From NCBI GenBank assembly GCA_016718345.1, contig JADKDN010000005.1:185703-249702 (forward strand): DNA of 64,000 nucleotides, written 5' to 3'. The notes beneath the pieces are model-generated. The model saw only the letters and a program-made list of their open reading frames with translations. It did no database searches and was not told the origin of the DNA. Below are positions 20,808-28,904 of the stretch, one piece after another. The first letter of the stretch is position 1. Each line of letters opens with the position of its first letter. Position numbers and translations under genes: made by a program. This DNA comes from Flavobacterium sp. GTDB lineage: Bacteria; Bacteroidota; Bacteroidia; Flavobacteriales; Flavobacteriaceae.

Positions 20808-22565
20808 TTACACCTTACTTAAAATTAAATTAAATACAACAACAGTGCCTTTCTGCTCTTGACTAGAAATGTGTATTGAGCCATCAAATAGATGTACAAT
20901 TTCCTGACACAGATTTAAGCCTAATCCAACACCTATATCCATTGTTTTTCCAAAGGTAGTTCCTTGATAGTGCGACTCAAATACATGTGGTAAATCTTTT
21001 TCGGGAATGCCTATTCCGTTGTCTTCTATGGTTGCTTTCAAATTAATTTCATAGTCGGAATAATCCTCTTGTTCCAACTGTATTTTGATAGTTCCATTTT
21101 CGGTAAACTTATTGGCATTACCTAAAATATTATAAAAAAGCTGATGAATTTTAGCCACATCTGAATATACCTCAACGTCATTTAGATTCGAAGACAATTC
21201 CAGTCGATTGCCATGACTATCCACTAGAGAAGTTATGGAGCCAATGATTTGATGAATCTCTGTTTTTAGGTGAAAGTTCTTAGGTCGTAATTCTAGACGG
21301 TATTTTTCATCTTTTGAATATTCTAGGATTTGATTGGATAATACCAATAGTGAATTCGTGGTAAATTGAATGGATTTAAAAGTATCTTTTAATTTCAAAT
21401 CCTGAATAGAAGCACTAATTTTTTGGCTGTAAATGGACAAAATTGTAAGCGGTGAGCGAATTTCATGACTCATCATTCCAATGATACGATTTTTAAAATT
21501 CAGACTTTCCGTAATTTTTTCTTGAGCCTGAACTATTTTTTGTTCGTACTCAAATGCCATACGAGTAAAACCAAAAAGCAGTAACGATACCAAAAACATC
21601 AGAAGAATTAAGGCGACAAGAGTATAGCTTCTGATAGCTTTGTTAGTGGCGTATCGTTTCTGTAAATCATCATGACTTTTTATTTTCAGGGTATTGGCAG
21701 CATTGGTATAATCAGCCAAGTCTTTTTTAGAAATCGACAATAGTTCATTGTTGAACCCAACAAGTTGAGTATCTTTTTGACTCAACTGTCGGAAAGCCGA
21801 TTTTAACTTAGTAAACTCAGCCTTATAGTAGTCATTACATATCGAAATCATGTGATTAATCTGCTCTTCGATAGTACCTTTAGTTACTTTGTTTTTATAA
21901 TTCATGGTAACAATCGTATTCAATTGCTCTTTTTGAACTTCGATTTTACCAGTAAAAGCGGCTAGTATTCGGGTTAATAACCCTTTTTTAGTTGTCTTAT
22001 TAACCTTTATATAGGTCTTGGTTTTAATACCATCCAAAATGTCTTTAGAATTAAAATTTCGAAATTGAACAGCATCTTTAGTATCCAAATAAAGTTGTCG
22101 GTTGATGATAGAGTCAATAGTAGTTTTTATTTTCTCAATATTGGAGTTGGTCTTTTTTCTCCTAGCCAGTATATTTTTAAATTCTGTATTGTTTGAGGTA
22201 GTTAGTTTCAAACTGTCCAAAAGTTTACTGGTGTGCTGAATAGTTTTTAAATAACTATCAAGTGAGGCAGCGTCTTTATAATCCATATAATGATTGAAAT
22301 ACAGCTGCGACTCGACTAGAGAACTATTGGCTTTATCAGAATAGCGGTTGATGGTATTGGCTATACCCATGTTGGTAAACGCTTGTGAAATTTTGTCTTC
22401 ATTCACGCTTTCATTATACCAAGTCAGTACTGCAATAATTTGCAAAAGGACAATGCTTACCAATAAACCATAATGCACGACCTTTCGGTCTTTGAATTGT
22501 AAGTTGTTAAAACGAATTGGATTCAATATATTTCTATTTAAGACTTGTTTGGTATAGGTAAACAA
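20808..22565 (-). CDS. Membrane sensor histidine kinase
   Basis: 585 residues. An N-terminal membrane helix (VVHYGLLVSIVLLQIIAVLTW, in part; ~29-50) and a second at ~318-338 (YTLVALILLMFLVSLLLFGF) enclose a ~270-residue helical periplasmic sensor rich in Lys, Asp and Asn. The cytoplasmic part has HisKA (GMMSHEIRSPLTILSIYS, His about 379) and HATPase with N box NILGNANKFTENG, G1 DNGIGIPEKD and G2 GVGLGLNLCQEI. The architecture resembles hybrid-free LuxR-partner kinases of Flavobacteria. It pairs with the response regulator 26 bases downstream. The signal is unknown. Confidence 0.9.
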   Translation of the reverse strand: MFTYTKQVLNRNILNPIRFNNLQFKDRKVVHYGLLVSIVLLQIIAVLTWYNESVNEDKISQAFTNMGIANTINRYSDKANSSLVESQLYFNHYMDYKDAASLDSYLKTIQHTSKLLDSLKLTTSNNTEFKNILARRKKTNSNIEKIKTTIDSIINRQLYLDTKDAVQFRNFNSKDILDGIKTKTYIKVNKTTKKGLLTRILAAFTGKIEVQKEQLNTIVTMNYKNKVTKGTIEEQINHMISICNDYYKAEFTKLKSAFRQLSQKDTQLVGFNNELLSISKKDLADYTNAANTLKIKSHDDLQKRYATNKAIRSYTLVALILLMFLVSLLLFGFTRMAFEYEQKIVQAQEKITESLNFKNRIIGMMSHEIRSPLTILSIYSQKISASIQDLKLKDTFKSIQFTTNSLLVLSNQILEYSKDEKYRLELRPKNFHLKTEIHQIIGSITSLVDSHGNRLELSSNLNDVEVYSDVAKIHQLFYNILGNANKFTENGTIKIQLEQEDYSDYEINLKATIEDNGIGIPEKDLPHVFESHYQGTTFGKTMDIGVGLGLNLCQEIVHLFDGSIHISSQEQKGTVVVFNLILSKV

Positions 22566-22585
22566 ATGTTAAAGATTGGGGAGGG

Positions 22586-22618
22586 CAAAATTAAATCTTA
22601 AATTCAATTTCCATACAA
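22586..22618 (-). promoter_or_regulatory. Promoter of the two-component operon
   Basis: On the minus strand a TTG (22616-22618) is followed after 22 bases by TAATTTTG (22593-22586), an exact match to the Bacteroidota -7 consensus TAnnTTTG. The -7 box ends 20 bases before the kinase ATG. The dyad at 22667-22684 lies about 50 bases upstream of the -33 element, where an activator could bind. Confidence 0.55.
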
Positions 22619-23033
22619 AAATAAGCTAGTTGTGTCTATTTTAATGTAATATATTTCCATATTCTATGTAGAATATGTTCTACAATATAAATTTTGTCTG
22701 ACGTTTGCAGCTGAATAATGGTATAATCTATTGTAGATTGTTTAATTTAGTTCTGTAGAACAAAGGAAATCAATAGCTTAGAACTACCAAATGTATAAGG
22801 TCAATTGAGACACAGCTTACAAATAATGATACAATCTAGTAAAAAGGATATAAGCTACAGCTTATTTTACCAGTCAGTTAAATGCAGAAATCTATAAAAA
22901 TCGTACCTTTTAGCTGCTAATTGTATCCATTTTTTGCAGATTTGCAATCAGTAGCTACTTTCTATTCCATTTTTATTGTATTTTTAACAACGCTACAAAA
23001 TAGTAGAATATTTTTTAATAAAAATACCATTTT
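22619..23033. other. Intergenic region upstream of the kinase and the PhyH gene
   Basis: About 415 bases without a gene, AT-rich. It contains the 18-bp dyad at 22667-22684 and a second palindrome GTTCTGTAGAAC (22750-22761). No clear TAnnTTTG promoter for the rightward PhyH gene was identified. Confidence 0.5.
22667..22684. promoter_or_regulatory. Dyad TGTAGAA-TATG-TTCTACA
   Basis: A perfect 18-bp inverted repeat whose arms are identical to the dyad at 19952-19969 and which differs only in the 4-base spacer. It lies about 100 bases ahead of the histidine kinase start. A related palindrome, GTTCTGTAGAAC, is at 22750-22761. Likely a regulator binding site, possibly for autoregulation. Confidence 0.55.
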
Positions 23034-23855
23034 ATGACCTTACACGAGCAATTTAATAAAGACGGCTATCTTATTCTTGAAGATTTTTACACTCCAGAGC
23101 AATGCGATGCGGTCATGAAGAGGGGAGAAGAACTGGCCAATAGTTTTAATTTTGATGGGCATCCTTCTGTTTTTCAAACCAACGAGCAAACGCGAACTTC
23201 TGACGATTATTTCCTAAATTCAGGAGATAACATCTCTTATTTTTTTGAAAAAGATGCCTTTGATGAAAACGGAAAACTCAAGCAAGATTTGTTTCATTCA
23301 CTTAATAAAATTGGACACGCTCTGCACGATCTAGATCCTATTTTCGAAAAGTTCTCTCGCTCTCCACAGCTCAAAAAACTAGCAGCTGAATTAAAGCTAG
23401 ACAACTATTTGATTATCCAAAGTATGCTCATTTTGAAACATGCCAAAATTGGTGGAGTGGTAGACGTGCATCAAGACTCTACTTTTTTATATACCGAACC
23501 TGATTCCTGTGTAGGATTTTGGTTTGCTCTTGAAGATGCTACTATCAATAACGGATGCTTGTGGGCAAAACCTGGAGGACACAACACCACATTACGTACT
23601 TGGTTCAAGAGAAAACCTTCTGGCGGAACCGAAATGCATGTTTTTGATGCCGAGCCACTTTCAATGGAGGGGATGATACCACTTGAGGTTAAAAAAGGAA
23701 CCTGTATTGTCCTGCACGGGCTCTTGCCACACTATAGTTTACCCAATACTAGTGGAAAGTCCCGTCAGGCCTATTCGATTCACACCACAGACAGTAAGTA
23801 CTATCCTGATGAAAATTGGTTGCAACGAGATAGGTCTAAACTAAAAGGGTTTTAG
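23034..23855 (+). CDS. Phytanoyl-CoA dioxygenase (PhyH) family protein
   Basis: 273 residues, a Fe(II)/2-oxoglutarate-dependent oxygenase. The iron triad is readable as VDVHQDSTF (His-x-Asp, about 145-150) and the distal His in VLHGLLPHYSLPNTS (about 230-240). SRQAYSIH supplies the Arg for 2-oxoglutarate. The conserved middle reads CVGFWFALEDATINNGCLWA and KPGGHN. The actual substrate cannot be read from sequence; members of this family hydroxylate lipids, halogenated compounds or small metabolites. A sugar isomerase-like gene begins 7 bases after its stop, so the two form an operon and may act on the same compound. Confidence 0.88.
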   Translation: MTLHEQFNKDGYLILEDFYTPEQCDAVMKRGEELANSFNFDGHPSVFQTNEQTRTSDDYFLNSGDNISYFFEKDAFDENGKLKQDLFHSLNKIGHALHDLDPIFEKFSRSPQLKKLAAELKLDNYLIIQSMLILKHAKIGGVVDVHQDSTFLYTEPDSCVGFWFALEDATINNGCLWAKPGGHNTTLRTWFKRKPSGGTEMHVFDAEPLSMEGMIPLEVKKGTCIVLHGLLPHYSLPNTSGKSRQAYSIHTTDSKYYPDENWLQRDRSKLKGF

Positions 23856-23862
23856 TTTTCAG

Positions 23863-24690
23863 ATGCAAATCAAATATTCATTTTCGTATTGGGGTAGCGA
23901 ACAGCTAACACCTACTCAGTTCATCAATGCCATTACTGCCGAAGGCTTTGAGGGTGCTGAATTGTTTCTCACAGGAGACCGCATTACCGATGAATTTCTT
24001 CTGGCCATAGAAGGCGCTAGAAAGCTAAATCCTGATTTTTATTTTATTACGCTACAATTGCCTTTCCCAAAAGAAAATACGGTAGCAGCCCATATTCAGG
24101 TTATGGAAGAAAATTTCAAAAGATTGGCAGAATTAAATCCATTGTTCATTAACTCTCATACCGGAAAAGACTACTTTTCTTTTGATGAAAACTCTAGGAT
24201 TATCGATGCTGCTATGAATTTTTCAGCCAAAAACGGCATCAGAATACTTCACGAAACCCACAGAGGGCGTTTTTCCTTTCATGCCGCTTCGCTAATCCCA
24301 TATCTGGATAGATTTCCACAGATGGAACTGGTGGGCGATTTTTCTCATTTTTGTACCGTATCCGAAAGTATGTTGGAAGACCAACAGCAAATAATAAATC
24401 GAATCCTACCTCATGTATCACACATCCATGCTAGAGTAGGTCATGAACAAGGACCACAAGTCAGCAATCCTCAGGCACCAGAATGGCAAGGACATCTCGA
24501 CCAATTCATACATTGGTGGCAACAAATCATTACGATTAAAAAACAATCTGGTCAATCCCTTTTCACCATTACGCCCGAATTTGGTCCAACGCCCTACATG
24601 CCTACTGTACCTTTTACACAAGAGCCGTTAAGCAGTCAGTGGGACAATAATGTTTTTATGAAAAACCATCTAAAAAGTCTTTTGAGGTAA
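23863..24690 (+). CDS. Sugar phosphate isomerase/epimerase-like TIM-barrel protein
   Basis: 275 residues of the AP-endonuclease-2/xylose-isomerase-like TIM barrel. Putative metal ligands and conserved segments: EGFEGAELFLTGDR, NSHTGKDYFSFDE, GIRILHETHRGRF (Glu and His), MELVGDFSHFCTVSE (Asp and His), HIHARVGHEQGPQV (His-x-His-x-Arg) and ITPEFGPTPYMP (Glu). These enzymes isomerise or epimerise sugars and related polyols. It follows the PhyH gene by 7 bases, suggesting a joint catabolic step. Substrate unknown. Confidence 0.82.
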   Translation: MQIKYSFSYWGSEQLTPTQFINAITAEGFEGAELFLTGDRITDEFLLAIEGARKLNPDFYFITLQLPFPKENTVAAHIQVMEENFKRLAELNPLFINSHTGKDYFSFDENSRIIDAAMNFSAKNGIRILHETHRGRFSFHAASLIPYLDRFPQMELVGDFSHFCTVSESMLEDQQQIINRILPHVSHIHARVGHEQGPQVSNPQAPEWQGHLDQFIHWWQQIITIKKQSGQSLFTITPEFGPTPYMPTVPFTQEPLSSQWDNNVFMKNHLKSLLR

Positions 24691-24715
24691 TTTAGGTTAG
24701 TTATCAATCCAATGC

Positions 24716-25156
24716 CTAGAAGTCATGACTAGGCGGAATCGCTCCCGGTGGATTGAACAAACCCCAATCGTCCCAAATGTGGTTGTTGGTGTCAAAACTT
24801 TCAACCCATTCAATAAAGAGAAGTCTAAACTCATTGATTTCTTTTCGGATAAGCTGAATGTATTCAATATTCTTGTATGCATCATGAAATCTCAAATCTC
24901 CCACCTGAACATACAAGTGCATCACATGTTCTCTAATTATGGCAGCATTTTGCATTCTAATGCTGTACAAGTCACCACCTTCGGCACCAGCAATTTTAGC
25001 AGGAATAATCATGGCATCCTCAAGCATAAGATGTTTGGTGTTTTGAATGTACTCATCCTCTTCAGGTAGTGAAGCGACGATGCTTTCTACTAATTGGTAG
25101 AGTAGTTCGGCTTTTTGATATATGGATAATTGACGGGTGGGGTCTAAGCGTGACAT
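24716..25156 (-). CDS. Hypothetical helical protein (four-helix-bundle-like)
   Basis: 146 residues, mainly alpha-helical and acidic, with no signal peptide. ILEDAMIIPAKIAG-like sequence (LEDAMIIPAKIAGAEGGDL) with IREHVMHLYVQV loosely recalls the four-helix-bundle (S23/IVP or Avd-like) fold, but the match is weak. The tail is rich in Trp and Pro (WDDWGLFNPPGAIPPSHDF). I cannot name a function. The next gene (25167-25538, same strand) ends 11 bases upstream of this start, so both may be cotranscribed. Confidence 0.6.
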   Translation of the reverse strand: MSRLDPTRQLSIYQKAELLYQLVESIVASLPEEDEYIQNTKHLMLEDAMIIPAKIAGAEGGDLYSIRMQNAAIIREHVMHLYVQVGDLRFHDAYKNIEYIQLIRKEINEFRLLFIEWVESFDTNNHIWDDWGLFNPPGAIPPSHDF

Positions 25157-25166
25157 ACTAATAGAT

Positions 25167-25538
25167 TTAGTTTTCTTTCACCACAATTTGGTCAGGGTTA
25201 GAGGCAATAATTTGAGGTTTATTTTTATAAAATACGATTGTTCCACTCACACAAACGGTTTTGTTTTTCAAAAAGGCTACTGGGTCGTAATCAAAGTGTT
25301 CCAAATCCTTTTTAAAAATCACCACTGTAAAACTATGATTAGGGTAGGGAGCTCCAAAGTTCAAATAGCTAACTCCACTCTCACTTTTTGACTGATAGGT
25401 TCCAATAACTTTTTCACACAATGTAACCCGCTGATTTTCAAAAGTAGTAATGTTGTCTAAAGTAACAGTTTGTGCGTTTAGGCAAAAGCTACCAAACACA
25501 ATAAAGCATAACCCACTAATAGTTTGGAATAGGCGCAT
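25167..25538 (-). CDS. Secreted OB-fold-like hypothetical protein
   Basis: 123 residues with a signal peptide (MRLFQTISGLCFIVFGSFCLNAQ). The mature part is all-beta: ENQRVTLCEKVIGTYQS, VSYLNFGAPYPNHSFTVVIF and NKTVCVSGTIVFYKNKPQII. The order 'Cys-x-Gly-x-Ile...Lys-x-x-Pro-x-Ile' resembles OB-fold domains found attached to periplasmic nucleases of Bacteroidota. Function is unknown. It precedes the helical hypothetical gene in a two-gene run. Confidence 0.65.
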   Translation of the reverse strand: MRLFQTISGLCFIVFGSFCLNAQTVTLDNITTFENQRVTLCEKVIGTYQSKSESGVSYLNFGAPYPNHSFTVVIFKKDLEHFDYDPVAFLKNKTVCVSGTIVFYKNKPQIIASNPDQIVVKEN

Positions 25539-25762
25539 GAAGGTGGTATTTATTTTTAAAGAAGTAAAGATAGTGATTTTATTTTTTATGATTTTTAAAG
25601 AAGTGAACAGCCTTCTTACACTATTATGGACGTTTCATCTGTTACGATTATGGACTAAAGATACAACCGAAGGGAGTGAAGATAAGACATAAAGAAATGA
25701 AGTATCCAATAGAGTTAATCTTGTTCGTCACCAAGTCTCTGCGGAGATAGTATTATATAAAT

Positions 25763-25842
25763 ACCGCATTTTTGCGGTGAAAAGATGAATTAATCACCGC
25801 ATAATACCGTATTTTCAATAAATAAGGATTATATTTACCGCA
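25763..25842. promoter_or_regulatory. Cluster of ACCGCA motifs ahead of the Fic gene
   Basis: A perfect palindrome ACCGCA-TTTT-TGCGGT (25763-25778) is followed by ACCGCA (25796-25801), ACCGTA (25806-25811) and ACCGCA (25837-25842). The last lies 15 bases before the Fic ATG. A repeated, partly palindromic motif directly ahead of a toxin-like gene suggests an operator, perhaps for a missing antitoxin-type regulator. Confidence 0.5.
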
Positions 25843-25856
25843 AAAATGTGGCAATA

Positions 25857-26339
25857 ATGTACATTCATCAAAGAAAAGATTGGACAAAATTCACTTGGGA
25901 TGCAGAAGTAGTTACACCTTTGCTTGGTGCAGTTAGGTACAAACAAGGGAAAATACTTGGCGCGATGCTAGGGCTTGGATTTCAATTGCAAGAGGAAACG
26001 GTACTAAAAACATTGACTTTGGATGTGATTAAATCGAGTGAAATTGAAGGAGAGTTACTCAACCCTGATCAAGTACGTTCTTCTATTGCAAGGCGTTTGG
26101 GTATAGAAATAGCTGGAGCTGTTCCTACAGATCGGAATGTTGAAGGTGTAGTAGAAATGCTATTGGATGCCACCCAACGCTTTGATGAAACCTTAACCGA
26201 AGCCCGATTGTTTGGATGGCATGGGGCACTTTTTCCAACCGGGAGAAGTGGTATGTATAAAATAAAAACAGCCGCTTGGCGCGACGATGCGATGCAAGTA
26301 ACTTCCGGACCTGTAAATCGTCAGCAAAAAGTGTACTGA
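25857..26339 (+). pseudogene. Fic family protein, N-terminal part only (truncated by an IS)
   Basis: The N-terminal DUF4172-type region is clear: MYIHQRKDWTKFTWDAE, LTLDVIKSSEIEGELLNP and SSIARRLGI. SSEIEG fits the class II inhibitory motif (S/T)xxxE(G/N) that holds Fic AMP-transferases inactive. Further on, LFGWHGALFP and AAWRDDAMQVTSGP match the start of the Fic core. The frame ends at GTGTACTGA, where the left end of an IS3-like element begins. The catalytic HPFx(D/E)GNGR motif is therefore absent, and no Fic C-terminus appears on the other side of the element. The gene is inactive as an AMP-transferase. I use the ATG at 25857 rather than the GTG nine bases upstream. Confidence 0.85.
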
Positions 26340-27803
26340 TTTAGGTCCAAACTAAGAGAGTGTTTTCAAAAACCTTAAATTTGAATTATCATGAAAACAC
26401 CAAAGAAACAAACTGCAGAAAACTACATCAAAGAAATTCGTAGAAACACCCGAAGAATCTTTTCATCGGAACAGAAAATCCAAATCGTTATGGAAGCTTT
26501 ACGAGCTGAGATGTCTGTTGCCGAATTATGCAGAAAGTATTCCATCAATGAATCCCAATTTTACAAATGGAATAAAGAGTTTTTAGAAGCCGGTAAGAAA
26601 CGATTATCAGGCGATACAGTAAGAGAAGCTACCAGTGATGAAGTAGCGGAACTCAGAAAAGAAAACCAACGTTTAAAAGAGATGGTTGCAGATTTGGTAT
26701 TGCGCTATGACATCGTAAAAAAGCTTGTCCATGCTGGACTCACTTTAAAAGTCAGGAGATATATGCGTCTTACAGTGTCCGAAAAACAAGAAATCATTCA
26801 TATGGTTACACGTTCTGAAATTGGGGTTAATCGAACCTTACGGGAGATTGGAATCAACAAAAGCACTTTTTACAATTGGTATCATGCTTTTAGTCAACAT
26901 GGAGTTGATGGATTACTTCCAAACAAGCGAGCATCTAATCGGCAATGGAATAGTATTCCTGAATCACAAAAGAATCTGGTGGTTGAATTTGCTTTAGAGT
27001 ATCCTGATTTATCCTCAAGGGAGTTAGCCTATAAAATCACAGATGAACAACAGATTTTTATCTCCGAATCAAGTGTGTACCGAATATTAAAAGCAAGAGG
27101 TTTAATCACAGCACCAGCACATTTTCTCAGCGCAGCAGATGAATTTACCAACAAAACAGGCTTTGTTCATCAAATGTGGCAAACCGATTTTACGTACTTT
27201 AAAATCCTGGGATGGGGTTGGTATTACCTGAGTACCGTTTTGGATGATTACAGCCGGTATATCGTGCATTGGGAGCTTTGTTCCAATATGAAAGCCGACG
27301 ATGTAAAAAGAACCGTTGACAGAGCTATTGTAAAAGCTAAGTTGGTTACCAAACAAAAGCCAAGGCTCTTATCCGATAATGGTTCATGTTACATCGCTAC
27401 CGAACTAAAATCGTATTTAAAGGACAACTATCAAATGGATCAAGTTCACGGAGTACCAATCATCCGCAAACACAAGGTAAAATTGAACGTTATCACCGAA
27501 CTATGAAAAACGTGGTAAAACTCGATAATTACTATGCTCCGGAAGAATTACAAGCGGCTTTGGAGAAGTTTGTTTACCGATACAATAATGAACGATACCA
27601 TGAATCATTAAACAACTTAACCCCTGCTGACGTATATTACGGAAGAGGTGACAAAATATTAAAAGAAAGAGAACGATTAAAGAAAATTACAATTATTAAC
27701 CGTAGAAATGAGTACCAAAAAATCAAATTAACAGCAACAAATAAAAATCATTTATCTTTGAATTATTAACTAAATACTCTCTTAGGAAAAGTCCACTTTA
27801 GTT
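26336..27803 (+). mobile_element. IS3-like insertion sequence (about 1.46 kb)
   Basis: It contains one transposase gene. Near its ends are inverted cores CTAAGAGAGTGTTT (26352-26365) and, inverted on the right, AAATACTCTCTTAG (27772-27785), which agree at 13 of 14 positions. Exact tips are uncertain: the left limit is set by the loss of Fic similarity after GTGTA, the right by the start of another transposase remnant. No target-site duplication could be recognised, consistent with a deletion at one side after insertion. Confidence 0.75.
26391..27769 (+). CDS. IS3-like transposase, HTH plus DDE integrase core (frameshift near 27463)
   Basis: Domain order: HTH_Tnp_1 (KIQIVMEALRAEMSVAELCR, KYSINESQFYKW), a short coiled coil (VAELRKENQRLKEMVADLVL), a second HTH (REIGINKSTFYNWYHAF) and the rve catalytic core. 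First Asp in MWQTDFTYF, second in LLSDNGSCY, and the Glu in GKIERYHRTMK after a frame change. At CCAATCATCC (about 27459-27468) one more A gives PNHPQTQGKIERYH. Total about 459 residues. HTH and DDE core in one continuous gene differs from classic two-ORF IS3 elements but resembles single-ORF relatives. It could be active if the indel is an artefact. Confidence 0.85.
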
Positions 27804-27804
27804 T

Positions 27805-28041
27805 GAAGACATACAAGTAAATGGTATTATTAAAACAGAATTTAATCTTTACTCAAGTTCATTAGGTTTTGAACAAACAGGATATCAAATAAGTAAAAGT
27901 ATCATGTCTTATAATGAATTAAGACCCCATGCTAGTTGTGACTATTTAACGCCCAATCAAACCCATTTGCAATCAGAAATACTAAACAAAAGATGGAAGA
28001 ACTATCATAAAAGTTTTAATCATGAAAAAACAGTTGTATAG
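27805..28041 (+). pseudogene. C-terminal remnant of a second IS3-family transposase
   Basis: About 78 codons in frame to a TAG at 28039-28041: VNGIIKTEFNLYSSSLGF, then SYNELRPHASCDYLTPNQTH, which matches the end of IS3-family OrfB (YNxxRPHxSxxxxTPxxxH). Everything upstream, including the catalytic Asp residues, is missing; its left edge abuts the intact IS. It belongs to a different IS group from its neighbour. Confidence 0.8.
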
Positions 28042-28101
28042 TAACTTTAGGATTAAGAATTATATTTGTATAACTATAATAGGATTTATTTATTAATCTG
28101 T

Positions 28102-28177
28102 ATAGTTATTTTAGGACGGGTCATATAGCTATTTCAGGACGGGTCATACCCATACCAAAGGCATAGCAAAGGCATAG
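28102..28177. repeat. Two short tandem repeats at the right edge of the IS remnant
   Basis: First repeat: a 23-bp unit (28102-28124 and 28125-28147; shared core AGGACGGGTCAT) with two differences. Second repeat: the 11-bp unit CAAAGGCATAG twice (28156-28166, 28167-28177). The first unit may represent two copies of an IS tip side by side. The rest of 28042-28226 is AT-rich and holds no gene. Confidence 0.7.
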
Positions 28178-28226
28178 ATAGTGTATGTGGAGTGTATGTA
28201 AACGTTTTTTGCAATATTCCCACAAA

Positions 28227-28799
28227 TCACTCCACAACAATATCATGTTTAGTCAAAAGTCCTTTTAGTCCTGATGGAGAAAAAATAGCTTTCTTTAGTT
28301 TGGTTTGCTCTGGGTCAATGGTGTAATTGCTACTGGTTTTAAAATTGGCTTTGTTGGCAATGGCTTTGGCAAATTCAGCGCGGTACAAATCACATTGGTC
28401 AAAAACAACTTCGGTCAAATCGGCATTCATGAAATCGACCGCAATAAGGCTGCAATGGATAAAAGAAGTTCCCTTGAGTTTCAAGGTATAAAATTTAGAA
28501 AAATCCAAAACGCAATGGTGAAAAGCAATGTCAAAAAGGAGTTTGTTGCACATGGAAAAATTGATGTCCTTCATGCTACAATGATTAAAACGTGCCGTTC
28601 TCAAGGCTACATAATTGATTTTGGCACCATCAAAATGGCAGCGATTAAAAACACAATCGATAAAACTGACGGCCAGAAAATCGCATCGGGAGAAATCACA
28701 ACGGTCGAACAGGCATTTTTCGTATTCCGTATGTTTGATAGCGTCCTGCTCGAAATGGCAATTTTGAAATTCTTGCTCCAGAATATAGTGGGTGCTCAT
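28227..28799 (-). CDS. Pentapeptide repeat protein (Qnr/McbG-like)
   Basis: 190 residues made almost wholly of A(D/N)LxF-type pentapeptides: CLFDRCDFSRCDFLAVSFID, CVFNRCHFDGAKI and ADLTEVVFDQCDLYRAEF. It ends with a helical C-terminal cap (KKAIFSPSGLKGLLTKHDIVV) and should form a right-handed quadrilateral beta helix. Length and the C-terminal IFSxxGLxGLL segment match Qnr/McbG relatives that bind DNA gyrase and topoisomerase IV, but most chromosomal members have no proven role. It is divergent from the VWA gene (105-bp gap). A paralogue lies at 53744-54315. Confidence 0.85.
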   Translation of the reverse strand: MSTHYILEQEFQNCHFEQDAIKHTEYEKCLFDRCDFSRCDFLAVSFIDCVFNRCHFDGAKINYVALRTARFNHCSMKDINFSMCNKLLFDIAFHHCVLDFSKFYTLKLKGTSFIHCSLIAVDFMNADLTEVVFDQCDLYRAEFAKAIANKANFKTSSNYTIDPEQTKLKKAIFSPSGLKGLLTKHDIVVE

Positions 28800-28866
28800 G
28801 AACTGCTTTTGTGTTGGTAAAAATAGTTTTTTTGATTCGACTTTAACTAAAAATTAGTAATCGTTT

Positions 28867-28898
28867 TTGCAATTGCTTTTTCATAAATTGTACTTTTA
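28867..28898 (+). promoter_or_regulatory. Promoter of the VWA/AAA+ pair
   Basis: TTG (28867-28869), 21 bases, then TACTTTTA (28891-28898), one base off TAnnTTTG, six bases before the ATG at 28905. Spacing fits Bacteroidota sigma-ABfr promoters; the leader would be very short. Confidence 0.45.
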
Positions 28899-28904
28899 TC
28901 CATT

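Noticed and set aside
24716..25156. Avd-like accessory protein of a diversity-generating retroelement
   Set aside because: The four-helix resemblance is weak and no reverse transcriptase or template/variable repeat pair is present.
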